Positions 43,509 to 52,984 of a stretch of 64,000 nt of DNA are shown here, piece by piece. Numbering within the stretch: position 1 is the first letter of the stretch; every line of letters starts with the position of its first letter. Below the pieces are notes generated by a model. That model did no database searches, was not told the DNA's origin, and saw only the letters and a program-made list of their open reading frames with translations. Source of the stretch: CALBPI01 sp039027435 (GTDB lineage: Bacteria > Pseudomonadota > Gammaproteobacteria > Steroidobacterales > Woeseiaceae); NCBI GenBank assembly GCA_039027435.1, contig JBCCKF010000013.1, forward strand, positions 1 through 64,000, in the 5' to 3' direction. The translations under genes and the position numbers were made by a program.

Positions 43509-44873
43509 CTAATGGAAAGCGAGTTCTATGGCCTCGCTGACAGAACGAACCCCAATGACCTCGATACCTTTGATCGCCTGCCTTGGTCGGTTTGCCTGGG
43601 GGACAACCGCTCGCGTGAAGCCCTGCTTCGAGGCCTCGCGCAAACGCTCTTCGCCGAACTTGATCGGACGGACTTCGCCTGCCAGACCGACCTCACCGAA
43701 AGCCAGCGTACCGGACGGCAACGCACGGTCACGGAAACTGGATAACGCAGCGAGCAGTGCAGGCAAATCGCCTGCTGTCTCATGGATTCGGATGCCGCCG
43801 ACGACGTTGATAAACACATCTTCGCCTGCGAGGGATACACCACCGTGGCGCTGCAAGACCGCGAGCAGAAGCGCGAGACGATTCTGGTCGATGCCCTGAG
43901 CAAGACGTCGCGGGTGTCCGCCGTGCGCATCGGCGACAAGCGCCTGCACCTCAACCAGCAGTGGGCGGCTACCTTCCCAGGTCACCGTCACAAGGCTACC
44001 GGGCGCATCGACCTGATCTCGCGACAGGAAGATCGCAGACGGGTTTGAAACTTCGCGGAAACCGTCTGACTGCATGGCAAACATGCCCATCTCGCTAGCA
44101 GCGCCAAAGCGGTTCTTGACGGCTCGCACCAGACTGTAGCGACTGCTGGGATCGCTCTCGAAGTACAGCACGGTGTCCACCATGTGCTCAACGACGCGCG
44201 GACCTGCGATGACACCCTCTTTGGTGACGTGGCCCACGACAAACACCGATACGCCTGCCGACTTGGCAAATCGGGTGAGCGCACCCACGCATTCGCGAAG
44301 TTGCGAAACGGCGCCGGCGGCGCCGGTCTGCGCAGATGACACCAGAGTCTGCATCGAATCCACCACAAGCACCTCTGCGCGCTCCGCTGCGGCAGTGGCG
44401 ATGATGGTCTCGATCTCGGTCTCGGCAAGCAGGGTTACCTTGCTGTCCGCTACGTTGAGTCGTCTTGCACGCGCAGCTACCTGGTTGACGCTCTCTTCGC
44501 CGGTGACGTAGAGCACAGACAACACGTCAGCGAGTCGCGCGGTGACCTGCAAAAGAAGGGTGGACTTGCCGACCCCCGGATCGCCTCCCAGCAAAGTTAC
44601 CGCCCCGGGCGCCAGACCACCCCCGAGCACGCGGTCAAATTCGGAAAACCCCGTTGGGTATCGGGTACTGACATCTTCGGGGGCCTCGGCCAGCGAAGAC
44701 AATCGAGAAACCGCCTGCGTTCCCGCATATCCACTCCTCGCAGCGCCCACCGCAGCGACGCTAGATATGGCCTCCAGCGTGTTCCACGCCCCACAATCGC
44801 TGCACTGCCCTTGCCATTTCGGTGCGATCGCGCCACACGCGGTGCACTGATATTTTGGTGACTTCTTGGCCAT
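43509..44873 (-). CDS. radA: DNA repair protein RadA
   Basis: RadA (454 residues) is a RecA-like ATPase that drives branch migration in recombination. The N-terminal zinc finger has CTACGAIAPKWQGQCSDC (residues 10-27); Walker A is GGDPGVGKSTLLLQ near 96; the RadA-specific KNRFGAASEMGMF lies near 258; a C-terminal Lon-like domain follows (ALPSGTLAFGEVGLAGEVR). It is divergent from the kinase gene across 72 bases. Confidence 0.98.
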   Translation of the reverse strand: MAKKSPKYQCTACGAIAPKWQGQCSDCGAWNTLEAISSVAAVGAARSGYAGTQAVSRLSSLAEAPEDVSTRYPTGFSEFDRVLGGGLAPGAVTLLGGDPGVGKSTLLLQVTARLADVLSVLYVTGEESVNQVAARARRLNVADSKVTLLAETEIETIIATAAAERAEVLVVDSMQTLVSSAQTGAAGAVSQLRECVGALTRFAKSAGVSVFVVGHVTKEGVIAGPRVVEHMVDTVLYFESDPSSRYSLVRAVKNRFGAASEMGMFAMQSDGFREVSNPSAIFLSRDQVDAPGSLVTVTWEGSRPLLVEVQALVADAHGGHPRRLAQGIDQNRLALLLAVLQRHGGVSLAGEDVFINVVGGIRIHETAGDLPALLAALSSFRDRALPSGTLAFGEVGLAGEVRPIKFGEERLREASKQGFTRAVVPQANRPRQAIKGIEVIGVRSVSEAIELAFH

Positions 44874-44945
44874 TACCGAGCCGTTTCCACAAATTCCCCG
44901 ATTTACCAGAATACGCCAAAGTGGTACCTGTTTCGCAGTAACTCA

Positions 44946-47093
44946 ATGACTTGCGAACTAAGCTCTCGGGCGTTTATGAAGTCAGTGCTCAACATTCCAC
45001 TGGGACGCCAGATTCAGGTCGCGGTCAGCGTTTTCGTGCTGCTGCCCGCCACACTCGCGTATGGCCCGATGCTCTCGCTCTTGCAAAAGGGCGATCTGAT
45101 GCTGCGGCAAATCTTCTCTCCCAGCGCCATTGTATCGGGATCACAGCAGCCGATATTGATCGATGCAGGCCCCACGGACAATGCAACAATTCGGGCGCTG
45201 CTAGCGCAAATGGACGATGCCGCCAGTGTCACCATCGTCGACCCGCTGCCCGACGCGAGCGACGCGCTCGCTGAAGCGGTGCGCTTCAATGGCGCGACCT
45301 ACATCACGGACACAAGGGATCCGGACGGACGCGAGTCAGCCGCGATCTTCAAAGCGGCCGCGCGCGGTATTGCACATGGCCAGCTACCCTCGCAAACCAA
45401 CGAAATTCACGCCGGCCTGCAAGCCTGGAACCTGAGCGGCAACACGATGCGCGCGAGCGCGGCGCTGATGCCGCTGTTGCCAGACTCCCGCTGGCGTGAA
45501 CGCAACGGCATCGGCAGTCTCGCACCCGATCTCAACGTGATTGCGATGCGCGGGCTGGATGCACCGGTCCAGAATGCGGCCGCCGCGCTGGGTGACCGCG
45601 AGATGCCGCTTGCTCGCAAGACCGCCTCTCGACACGTCTACATCGGCGGTGAGAACCTCGAACGCCTTGCCGCGTTTGGCCGCTACCATGCGGGACTCGC
45701 AAGCGGCGAGATCCTGCGCCAGCCCGGCTGGGCGATCACCGCAAACTGGCTGGCGATCACCATCGGCATGTTCCTTCTGGTGTCTTTGTTGTGGCGCGAG
45801 TCGCGGCGCATCATTCTGACTTACGCTGGTCTCACGACCACGGTCCTGCTGGTTGCTCAGTGGACACTCGCAATGCAGGCCCAGCTTCAGGTCGACGTGT
45901 TGGTCGTGATCGTGAGCCTATTGTCCGGGTTTTCGATTTGTTTCTGGCTGACGCCGGATCGCAAATCGAATCGGCGCGAAAGTTTCAGAAGCGGCCTTAG
46001 GTATCTTCGCCACGGCAAGCTGGACGCAGCGTTCCGTGTGTTCAAGAGCTGTCCAACTCACCCCAGCCTGATGCCGACGCTCTACAAGCTCGCGATTGCT
46101 TTCGAGAAGCGATCCCAGCCAGAGCAGGCTCGAGCGGTGTTTGCGCATATGGCCGGACGCAAGGACGGCAAGAGCAGCACTACCCAACCCAACGCCGGGG
46201 GCGCTACAACGACGATGCGCCGTCCACCAACGACGCCCGACAACATTCCGGAGACGTTAGGGCGCTATGAAGTACTGCGCCCGCTGGGCAGTGGCGCAAT
46301 GGGCGGTGTCTTCCTCGGTCGCGACCCTCGAATCAATCGATTGATCGCATTGAAGATCGTGTCGTTCGACGAAATCGGTGATGAAGCCACCCGAGTCGAG
46401 GCGCGGGCACGATTCTTTCAGGAAGCCGAGTCCGCCGGGCGACTGACGCATCCCAGCATTACCGCGGTATACGACTCCGGCGAAGAGAACGGACTTGGCT
46501 ACATCGCTATGGAATATGCGCCTGGGGTGCAGATGGTGCGCTACACCGCCGCCGATACGCTGCTCGATCCCGTGACGTTGATGCGTTCAATGATTCAGGT
46601 AGCCGAAGCGCTGGACTACGCGCACTCGGAGCACGTGGTGCACCGGGATATCAAACCAGCAAACCTGATCTATGACGCGAGCACCGACGGCATCAAGATC
46701 ACCGACTTCGGTGTTGCGAGGCTGATCGACGCAGAGCGCACCCAGACGGGGCTTATCCTAGGAACACCGACATATATGTCGCCGGAACAGTCAAGCGGCG
46801 CGCAAGTCGATGGCAGTTCCGACTTGTTTTCGCTTGGTGTTACCCTATACGAACTTTTGACTGGGGAGGTTCCGTTTCGCGGGAAGAGCGTTGCGGAGCT
46901 CATGACAGCGATCAACAACAAGACACCGCAATCTGTCTCGTCACTGAGACCGGGAATGCCGCCCGTGATCGACAGTTTCATGGAAAAGGCGCTGGCAAAG
47001 CAGCCTGAAAACCGGTTTGCATCGGGCCACGATATGGCGTTCGCGATGCGCGAGTGTGTGTCTGGCATGTTCGGTCTGGCAGCGAACCAGTAA
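44946..47093 (+). CDS. Transmembrane Ser/Thr protein kinase with CHASE2-like sensor domain
   Basis: Protein of 715 residues. Residues 24-45 form a membrane helix; about 55-260 resemble a CHASE2-type extracytoplasmic domain (ILIDAGPTDNATIRALLAQM, VIAMRGLDAPVQNAAAALGD), and three more helices follow (about 264-340). A cytoplasmic linker leads to a Hanks-type kinase (about 440-705): Gly loop LGSGAMGGVFLG, catalytic Lys in IALKIV, VVHRDIKPANLIYD near 565, ITDFGVARL near 585 and GTPTYMSPEQSS. All catalytic residues are present, so it should be active. Start could also be ATG 44976 (residue 11); neither has a strong ribosome site. PP2C and FHA genes follow. Confidence 0.93.
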   Translation: MTCELSSRAFMKSVLNIPLGRQIQVAVSVFVLLPATLAYGPMLSLLQKGDLMLRQIFSPSAIVSGSQQPILIDAGPTDNATIRALLAQMDDAASVTIVDPLPDASDALAEAVRFNGATYITDTRDPDGRESAAIFKAAARGIAHGQLPSQTNEIHAGLQAWNLSGNTMRASAALMPLLPDSRWRERNGIGSLAPDLNVIAMRGLDAPVQNAAAALGDREMPLARKTASRHVYIGGENLERLAAFGRYHAGLASGEILRQPGWAITANWLAITIGMFLLVSLLWRESRRIILTYAGLTTTVLLVAQWTLAMQAQLQVDVLVVIVSLLSGFSICFWLTPDRKSNRRESFRSGLRYLRHGKLDAAFRVFKSCPTHPSLMPTLYKLAIAFEKRSQPEQARAVFAHMAGRKDGKSSTTQPNAGGATTTMRRPPTTPDNIPETLGRYEVLRPLGSGAMGGVFLGRDPRINRLIALKIVSFDEIGDEATRVEARARFFQEAESAGRLTHPSITAVYDSGEENGLGYIAMEYAPGVQMVRYTAADTLLDPVTLMRSMIQVAEALDYAHSEHVVHRDIKPANLIYDASTDGIKITDFGVARLIDAERTQTGLILGTPTYMSPEQSSGAQVDGSSDLFSLGVTLYELLTGEVPFRGKSVAELMTAINNKTPQSVSSLRPGMPPVIDSFMEKALAKQPENRFASGHDMAFAMRECVSGMFGLAANQ

Positions 47094-47107
47094 GTAGAAG
47101 CACCGCG

Positions 47108-47935
47108 ATGAGCTTGAAGGGAAAAATCCAGTTCTCCGCAGTGACCGACACCGGTAGGGTGCGGGAACATAACGAGGACGCCATTGCGACCAACGTTGAC
47201 GCCGGCCTGTTGGTGTTGGCAGATGGCATGGGTGGCTACAACGCCGGCGAAGTTGCCAGTGGCATCGCGGTGAAGACCGTCCACGGCCTGCTGTCTGATG
47301 CTGTGATGCGAGAGAAGCGCGGGGATATCGAGTCCACGACCGGGTTCATGCGTCAGTCCATTGCACTGCGAGACGGTGTACGTCGAGCCAACAAGATCAT
47401 CCACCAAACAGCGCAAAGCCAACCCCAATGTGAGGGTATGGGCACCACGATCGTGGCCGCGTTGTTTTATGACGACCGTGTCTCGGTCGCGCATGTGGGC
47501 GATTCTCGGCTGTATCGATTGCGCGGCGGCGAACTCAGACAAGTCACGCTCGACCACTCACTGCTGCAGGAATTGGTAGACCGCGGGTTCTACTCTGAGG
47601 AAGAGGCTCAACGCTCCACTAACCGAAACTACGTGACGCGAGCGCTCGGCGTCGAACCGCAGGTTGAGGTAGAGATTCAGGAGGCAGCGGTCGAGGTCGG
47701 GGACATCTACTTGCTGTGCTCTGACGGTCTGCCTGACATGGTTGAGGACGAGGATATTCACTTAACGATCAGTACGTTTAGTGATAACCTTGAAGTAGCA
47801 GCTAAGCAATTGGTTACCCTCGCAAATGAGCACGGCGGCCGTGACAACATCTCGGTGATGTTGGCGCGGATCAAAGAGCCGTTTCCTGCCAAGCGCAGCT
47901 TTATGCAGCGTCTGACCGGACTGTTCGGCGGGTAG
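47108..47935 (+). CDS. PP2C-family Ser/Thr protein phosphatase
   Basis: Start at ATG 47108 (275 residues), 14 bases after the kinase; the earlier in-frame ATG lies inside the kinase. All metal-binding motifs are present: TDTGRVREHNEDA (about 12-24), LADGMGGYNAGEVAS (near 37), GMGTTIVAALF, VAHVGDSRLYRLRGG, CSDGLPDMVEDEDI and GGRDNISVMLA. It removes phosphate from Ser/Thr of the kinase and its targets, and is most like Stp/PppA phosphatases paired with bacterial kinases. Confidence 0.96.
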   Translation: MSLKGKIQFSAVTDTGRVREHNEDAIATNVDAGLLVLADGMGGYNAGEVASGIAVKTVHGLLSDAVMREKRGDIESTTGFMRQSIALRDGVRRANKIIHQTAQSQPQCEGMGTTIVAALFYDDRVSVAHVGDSRLYRLRGGELRQVTLDHSLLQELVDRGFYSEEEAQRSTNRNYVTRALGVEPQVEVEIQEAAVEVGDIYLLCSDGLPDMVEDEDIHLTISTFSDNLEVAAKQLVTLANEHGGRDNISVMLARIKEPFPAKRSFMQRLTGLFGG

Positions 47936-48023
47936 TCGCCCGAGCGATGTTGGTGGACGAACGGATTACAGCGATTCGCGACTCAGTCTCGGATCAATAA
48001 CAACCAAGAGAAATGGAACGAAT

Positions 48024-48830
48024 ATGGCACGGCTGGTTCTGAGTCTGGGTGATCAAGTGCTCGCTGAGTACAACATGACCAAAGAGCGCTACACGATCGG
48101 GCGGCTTCCGGATAACGATGTACGCATCGACAACCCGTCGGTCAGCGGGCACCACTGCCTGATCATCAACATCCTGAACGATTCGTTTCTCGAAGACTTG
48201 AACAGCACGAACGGCACCTACGTGGGTGGCAAGCTGATCAAAAAGCACGCGCTGCAGAATGGCGACACGATCACCATCGGCCATCATCAACTGCGCTACG
48301 TCGACAGCCAGGTCAACGATCCGGAGCAGGAAGAGTTCGAAGCGACCATGGTCATCTCGCAGACCAAGCCGGACTCGGCCAAGATCCAGGCCGCAGCTGA
48401 AGCAATCGAAGGTGCCTCCGAAGAGGCCGACGCGGCTGCCGAAGAAGCTGCGGGCGAGACTACCGCTGACGAAGCGCCAGTCGACGACGCACCCAAGGCG
48501 ACAGAGACCGCAGCGGTTGAGACCGCTGCCACAAGTGCGCCACCCAAAACCTCAGCACTGCCCACGGCGAAGCTTCAAGTCTTGTCTGGCAAGTTTGCCG
48601 GGCGCGAACTTGAGCTCAGCAAAGCGCTGACGACCCTCGGACGCCCCGGCATCCAGGTCGCGGCGATCACACGGCGCAGTGAAGGGTTCTACATCGTTCA
48701 CGTCGAAAGCGCGGAGGGCCGAAGCGCGCCCGCCGTCAACGGCGAAGAACTCGCGGCGCAGGCGCGCAAACTCGAGGACAACGACGTACTGGAGCTTGCA
48801 GGCGTGAAGATGGGCTTCTACCTCACCTGA
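48024..48830 (+). CDS. FHA-domain protein with two FHA modules
   Basis: Protein of 268 residues. The N-terminal FHA domain (about 20-95) has YTIGRLPDNDVRIDNPSVSG, with the phosphothreonine-binding Arg and Ser, and FLEDLNSTNGTYVGG. A linker of about 70 residues is almost all Ala, Glu, Asp and Thr, offering several Thr that the kinase might modify. A second, weaker FHA-like domain (about 185-268) has TLGRPGIQVAAITRRSEGFY and VNGEEL. It starts 88 bases after the phosphatase and is probably the adaptor of the kinase/phosphatase pair. Confidence 0.92.
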   Translation: MARLVLSLGDQVLAEYNMTKERYTIGRLPDNDVRIDNPSVSGHHCLIINILNDSFLEDLNSTNGTYVGGKLIKKHALQNGDTITIGHHQLRYVDSQVNDPEQEEFEATMVISQTKPDSAKIQAAAEAIEGASEEADAAAEEAAGETTADEAPVDDAPKATETAAVETAATSAPPKTSALPTAKLQVLSGKFAGRELELSKALTTLGRPGIQVAAITRRSEGFYIVHVESAEGRSAPAVNGEELAAQARKLEDNDVLELAGVKMGFYLT

Positions 48831-48851
48831 TCGCTGGAGCGCAGCCTTTGG

Positions 48852-49946
48852 TCACAGATAGCGGCGCGTCACCCGGTCCGAAACCCGGGTAACGAGCTCG
48901 TAGCCGATCGTGCCGAGTGCGCTGGCAACCTCACCGACAGGGAGTGCTTTCCCCCACAACGTGACCGTGCTGCCATAGCCACAGTCGGGCAGATCGGTGA
49001 GGTCCACGGCAAGCATATCCATTGAGACTCGCCCGACGAGCCCCGAGTGCGCTCCGTCGACGAGGACCGGCGCACCATCCGGCAGCATCCTGGGGTAGCC
49101 ATCACCGTAACCCGCGGCGACAATGCCGATCCGCATCGGCTTGTCCGCACAAAACCGGCCGCCATAGCCTACGCGGTCGCCGACGTTGATCGTGCGTGTC
49201 GCGATAATCTTCGCGCTGAAATCCATGACGGGAACCAGCGGCTCATGCGTCGGCGCATCACCGCTCTCAAACGGCGTGATGCCATAAAGACCGATGCCGG
49301 GTCGAATCCACACGTCTTGGTCTGCCGTGTTAATGCCGCCGGCAGCCATGCCGCGAAGTCCCGCAGGTGAATTGGCAAGGCTCAATCCACCCGACCAAGC
49401 ATCGATCAAGGGCTTGAGGGCCTTTAGCTGCGCTTCGGTCTGATAACTCGAGTCGAGATCAGCACTGGCGAAATGACTCAACAATCGAAGTTCTGAGCCC
49501 TGGCATGTCGCTTTCACTCGCGCCACAACGTCAGAAAATCGATTCGGTGCAAAACCGAGTCGATTCATACCGCTGTCCACCTTGACCCAGATGACGTTCG
49601 GCTGCTGATCGTTGGCAGCGAGTAACGCGAGTTGCTCGTCGCCATGGACGACAACCTCACAGTCCAGCGCCAGCGCTGCTTCCAAATCCGATGCGTCGAA
49701 CACGCCTTCAAGCAGCACTATCGGTTTTCGAATGCCTGCGTTGCGCAATGCGCGAGCTTCAGTGACCCGCGCCACGGCAAAGCTGTCGGCGCTCTCAAGC
49801 ACCGTCGCAACAGGAACCAAACCATGGCCGTAAGCGTTGGCCTTAATGACGGCCATCACCCTGCAACCCTGTGAGGCTCGCCGCAGCACATCGAGGTTGT
49901 GCTTCAGGGCTGCCGTATCAATGATTGCGGTCGCAGCGAAGTCCAT
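48852..49946 (-). CDS. alr: Alanine racemase
   Basis: Alr (364 residues) interconverts L- and D-alanine for peptidoglycan, with PLP. The PLP Lys lies in MAVIKANAYGHG (near 34) and the catalytic Tyr in VGDRVGYGGRF (near 263). GIGLYGITPFE near 222 and VGRVSMDMLAVDLTD near 305 are family segments. It follows dnaB by 18 bases, as in many gammaproteobacteria. Confidence 0.98.
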   Translation of the reverse strand: MDFAATAIIDTAALKHNLDVLRRASQGCRVMAVIKANAYGHGLVPVATVLESADSFAVARVTEARALRNAGIRKPIVLLEGVFDASDLEAALALDCEVVVHGDEQLALLAANDQQPNVIWVKVDSGMNRLGFAPNRFSDVVARVKATCQGSELRLLSHFASADLDSSYQTEAQLKALKPLIDAWSGGLSLANSPAGLRGMAAGGINTADQDVWIRPGIGLYGITPFESGDAPTHEPLVPVMDFSAKIIATRTINVGDRVGYGGRFCADKPMRIGIVAAGYGDGYPRMLPDGAPVLVDGAHSGLVGRVSMDMLAVDLTDLPDCGYGSTVTLWGKALPVGEVASALGTIGYELVTRVSDRVTRRYL

Positions 49947-49964
49947 GGGGCAGCCGGTCTTCTG

Positions 49965-51353
49965 CTAGAACTGCGGGACGTCCTGCGCGTAGCTGTCGGG
50001 CACCCAGTTCTCGAACTTGGTGTACTTGCCGACAAACGTCAGGGGAAACTCACCGGTAGGCCCGTTACGCTGTTTGGAGACGATAATATCCGCGACACCT
50101 TTGCGAGGTGTGTCGGCATCGTAGACCTCTTCGCGGTAGATAAAGCAGATCAGATCCGCGTCCTGCTCGATCGCGCCTGATTCGCGCAGATCTGACATCA
50201 CAGGTTTCTTGTCTGTGCGCTGCTCGACACTGCGGTTGAGCTGCGAGAGTGCAATTACGGGAACCTCAAGCTCCTTGGCGAGTGCTTTCAAACCACGAGA
50301 GATCTCGGAGATTTCTGCAGTGCGGTTTTCAGTATTGCCGGGCACCTGCATGAGCTGCAGGTAGTCGACTACGATCAGACCCAGTCCGTGCTCACGCTTG
50401 AGTCGGCGGGCCCGTGCACGGACCTCGGTCGGCGATAGTGCGGGAGTGTCGTCAATAAAGATCGGCGCTTCCGACATCAGTTGTACTGCCGTATTGATAC
50501 GCGACCAATCCTCGTCGGGAAACTTGCCGGTTCGCAAGTGCGTCTGATCCACCCGGCCGAGTGACGAGATCATGCGAAACGCCAGCTGGTCAGCGCTCAT
50601 TTCCATGCTGTAAATCGCGGTGGGTTTTTGATAGCCGATCGCTGCGTTTTCGGCAATATTGACCGCGAGCGTTGTCTTACCCATCGAGGGACGCCCCGCG
50701 ATGATAACCAGATCACCAGGCTGCAATCCTGCGGTCATCTTGTCGAATTCCGCGTAGCCAGTCGGCAGGCCGGTGACGTCTCCACCAGACTGATGCAGCT
50801 GATCAAGGCGATCTACGGTCGCCGGTAATACATCGCGTAGCGCCTGGAAGCCACCACGTCGATTGCCCTTATCGGCAATCTCAAACACCGCGCGCTCGGC
50901 TTCGTCGACTAACTCGGTGGCCGTTCTGCCCTCCGGCTCAAATGCGCTTCCGGCAATCTCATTGCCCGCAGTGATCAGCGAACGCAGTACCGACCGCTCT
51001 CGCAGGATCCGCGCATACGCAACAATGTTCGCTGCCGATGGCGTGTCGTTGGCTAACAGCGCGAGGTAATCGAGACCGCCCGCTTGCTCAAGCTCTCCTC
51101 GATTGTCGAGAAACTCGGAGACGGTGACGACGTCGCACGGCTGGCGATCCTCGTTCAGCAACCCCAATGCCGTGAATATCAGCCGATGGTCAGGCCGATA
51201 GAAGTCGTCGGCCGTGACGACATCGGCCACACGGTCCCAGGCGGTGTTGTCCAGCATCAATCCGCCGAGCAGTGATTGCTCGGCTTCAATCGAATGCGGT
51301 GGGACGCGGAGCTGACGCTCAGCTTCGAGACCGCGCTCGAATGCGCTGGACAA
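49965..51353 (-). CDS. dnaB: Replicative DNA helicase DnaB
   Basis: DnaB (462 residues) is the hexameric 5'-3' helicase of the replication fork. The N-terminal DnaG-interacting domain starts RVPPHSIEAEQSLLGGLMLD; the RecA-like domain has Walker A AGRPSMGKTTLAVNIA (near 216), LGLIVVDYLQLMQ (Walker B, near 325) and SQLNRSVEQRTDKKP (near 372). No intein interrupts it. It follows rplI by 8 bases. Confidence 0.98.
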   Translation of the reverse strand: MSSAFERGLEAERQLRVPPHSIEAEQSLLGGLMLDNTAWDRVADVVTADDFYRPDHRLIFTALGLLNEDRQPCDVVTVSEFLDNRGELEQAGGLDYLALLANDTPSAANIVAYARILRERSVLRSLITAGNEIAGSAFEPEGRTATELVDEAERAVFEIADKGNRRGGFQALRDVLPATVDRLDQLHQSGGDVTGLPTGYAEFDKMTAGLQPGDLVIIAGRPSMGKTTLAVNIAENAAIGYQKPTAIYSMEMSADQLAFRMISSLGRVDQTHLRTGKFPDEDWSRINTAVQLMSEAPIFIDDTPALSPTEVRARARRLKREHGLGLIVVDYLQLMQVPGNTENRTAEISEISRGLKALAKELEVPVIALSQLNRSVEQRTDKKPVMSDLRESGAIEQDADLICFIYREEVYDADTPRKGVADIIVSKQRNGPTGEFPLTFVGKYTKFENWVPDSYAQDVPQF

Positions 51354-51361
51354 GACGCTGA

Positions 51362-51817
51362 CTAGCCTTCGTCAGCGACAACGACGACCGTCGCCATCAC
51401 ATCGACGTCGGCATGCAGATGCAACCCGATTTCGTGCTCACCGAGCTCGCGGAATGCGCCTTCGTCGGTCAGACGAACTTCAGAGCGCTGAATCGGCAGT
51501 CCTGCAGCCGTAAACGCTTCGGCGATGTCCATCGTACCGACGGATCCGAAGAGCTTGCCTTCGGTGCCAGCGAGCGCCTTGATTTCGACGCGAGCGCCTT
51601 CCAGCTCCCCTGCCCGCTTCTGCGCGGCTGTGAGTTCTTCGGCAGCTTTCGCTTCAAGCTCTGCCCGACGTGCTTCAAACTCTTCGAGGTTTGCCGGCGT
51701 TGCCAACGTCGCCTTGCCTTGCGGCAACAGGAAATTGCGACCATAACCTGACTTCACCGTGACCTTGTCACCAATGCCACCCAGGTTCTCTACTTTCTCA
51801 AGAAGAATCACTTCCAT
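51362..51817 (-). CDS. rplI: 50S ribosomal protein L9
   Basis: L9 (151 residues, normal length) has the N-terminal 23S-rRNA-binding domain with MEVILLEKVENLGGIGDKV and VKSGYGRNFLLPQGKA, a long charged connecting helix (EEFEARRAELEAKAAEELTA) and the C-terminal domain. It is the last ribosomal gene of the rpsF-rpsR-DUF2232-rplI cluster. Confidence 0.99.
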   Translation of the reverse strand: MEVILLEKVENLGGIGDKVTVKSGYGRNFLLPQGKATLATPANLEEFEARRAELEAKAAEELTAAQKRAGELEGARVEIKALAGTEGKLFGSVGTMDIAEAFTAAGLPIQRSEVRLTDEGAFRELGEHEIGLHLHADVDVMATVVVVADEG

Positions 51818-51859
51818 CTTTATCTGCCTCTTTGCCCCTAATGGGCATCTAACCGCAGC

Positions 51860-52744
51860 TTAGCCGTCCGACGGCGTTCTCTGCGAAAAATTAAACCATG
51901 CGTCTATATATCCTGCTACCGGGTAAATTGGCCAGGCGACGATAAAAACCAAGTACACCGGAACCAACGCGAACCACGGAAGCTCCCACCGAACCCGACC
52001 CCAGTGCGCCAGCGCAACACCATGCAAGGTGAACGCCGTGAAACACACAATCGCAAGGTTCATCAAAACCCCGACCGATCCCATCAACGAGACTGTCACC
52101 GCGAGTACCAACAGCAACGCCGCCAGTGCCCGGCCCAGATTTACATCGCAAAACCGACCGTAGCGCTCACGTGAGTTGTCGCTGCCTGCATCCCACAGGA
52201 AATTGCCGAAACTCAACGCCGCCGCAAACATCAACCACAACCCGCCAGCAATCGCCCCCGTTGCCACTTTCGAAAGCTCATCCAGATTGGCAGACAGTTC
52301 CAACGTTTCCGCTCGACTGAGGTCAGTGCGCAATACCGGCGCGAACAACTGATCGAGCAAAGGGCGCCAAAACGCCGAAGCATCATCGACCATAACCCAG
52401 AACACGATCACCGCGCCGAGAAACGCGAGCAGGCTAAGCTGAATCGTGAACGTCAGCGACCGGGTCCGTTTGAGCGCCATCGCCATGGCGACGACCGCAA
52501 TGAACGCGATACCCGCCTGAATCGGCAAAATGAGACTGCCCTCTGGCCCCACTAACCCCGCGACGGAGAGAATCACCAGACTGCCCAGCAATACGGGCAA
52601 CGAGCCACTCACCCCGTACGCGAGTACCGACGCTGTGGCGATGCCCATCGCGATCACAATGCCGAAGCTCAAATAGAACATCAGCGTGATCAGGATGCTC
52701 TGATGACGCTTCGAGCCCATGATCCAGATCGCGGCGTCCTTCAC
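51860..52744 (-). CDS. DUF2232-type multi-pass membrane protein
   Basis: Protein of 294 residues with about eight hydrophobic helices; GTG start at 52744. A DUF2232-type membrane protein lies between rpsR and rplI in many gammaproteobacteria and usually opens with a short segment ending in I-M before the first helix, as here (AAIWIMGSKRHQSILITLMF). The function is unknown; its constant place suggests coordination with ribosomal protein synthesis. Confidence 0.85.
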   Translation of the reverse strand: MKDAAIWIMGSKRHQSILITLMFYLSFGIVIAMGIATASVLAYGVSGSLPVLLGSLVILSVAGLVGPEGSLILPIQAGIAFIAVVAMAMALKRTRSLTFTIQLSLLAFLGAVIVFWVMVDDASAFWRPLLDQLFAPVLRTDLSRAETLELSANLDELSKVATGAIAGGLWLMFAAALSFGNFLWDAGSDNSRERYGRFCDVNLGRALAALLLVLAVTVSLMGSVGVLMNLAIVCFTAFTLHGVALAHWGRVRWELPWFALVPVYLVFIVAWPIYPVAGYIDAWFNFSQRTPSDG

Positions 52745-52759
52745 GATCGAGCCTATGGC

Positions 52760-52984
52760 CTAGTGCTGGTCCGTGTACGGCAACAACGCCAGATAACGAG
52801 CACGCTTCACCGCAGTCGCCAACTGACGCTGGTAACGCGCCTTGGTGCCTGTGATGCGGCTCGGCACAATCTTGCCGGTTTCCGTGATGTAGCCCTTCAG
52901 CAGATTGATGTCTTTGTAATCAATCTGCTCGATGCCTTCCGCAGTAAAACGGCAGAACTTCCGGCGACGTGAATGACGGCTCAT
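52760..52984 (-). CDS. rpsR: 30S ribosomal protein S18
   Basis: S18 (74 residues, normal) binds S6 in the 30S platform. FCRFTAEGIEQIDYKDINLL (10-29) and GKIVPSRITGTKARYQRQLA follow the family closely. The start overlaps the rpsF stop by 4 bases, so S6 and S18, which act as a dimer, are made in a coupled way. Confidence 0.99.
   Translation of the reverse strand: MSRHSRRRKFCRFTAEGIEQIDYKDINLLKGYITETGKIVPSRITGTKARYQRQLATAVKRARYLALLPYTDQH

Noticed and set aside
46670..47557. Open frame of 295 codons antisense to the kinase and phosphatase genes
   Set aside because: It spans the junction of two clear genes on the other strand and shows no recognisable protein features.
44946..48830. Assigning the kinase/phosphatase/FHA cassette to a type VI secretion system
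   Set aside because: No tss, hcp or vgrG gene is present in the window, and the RHS gene at the other end has a Sec signal and no PAAR domain.
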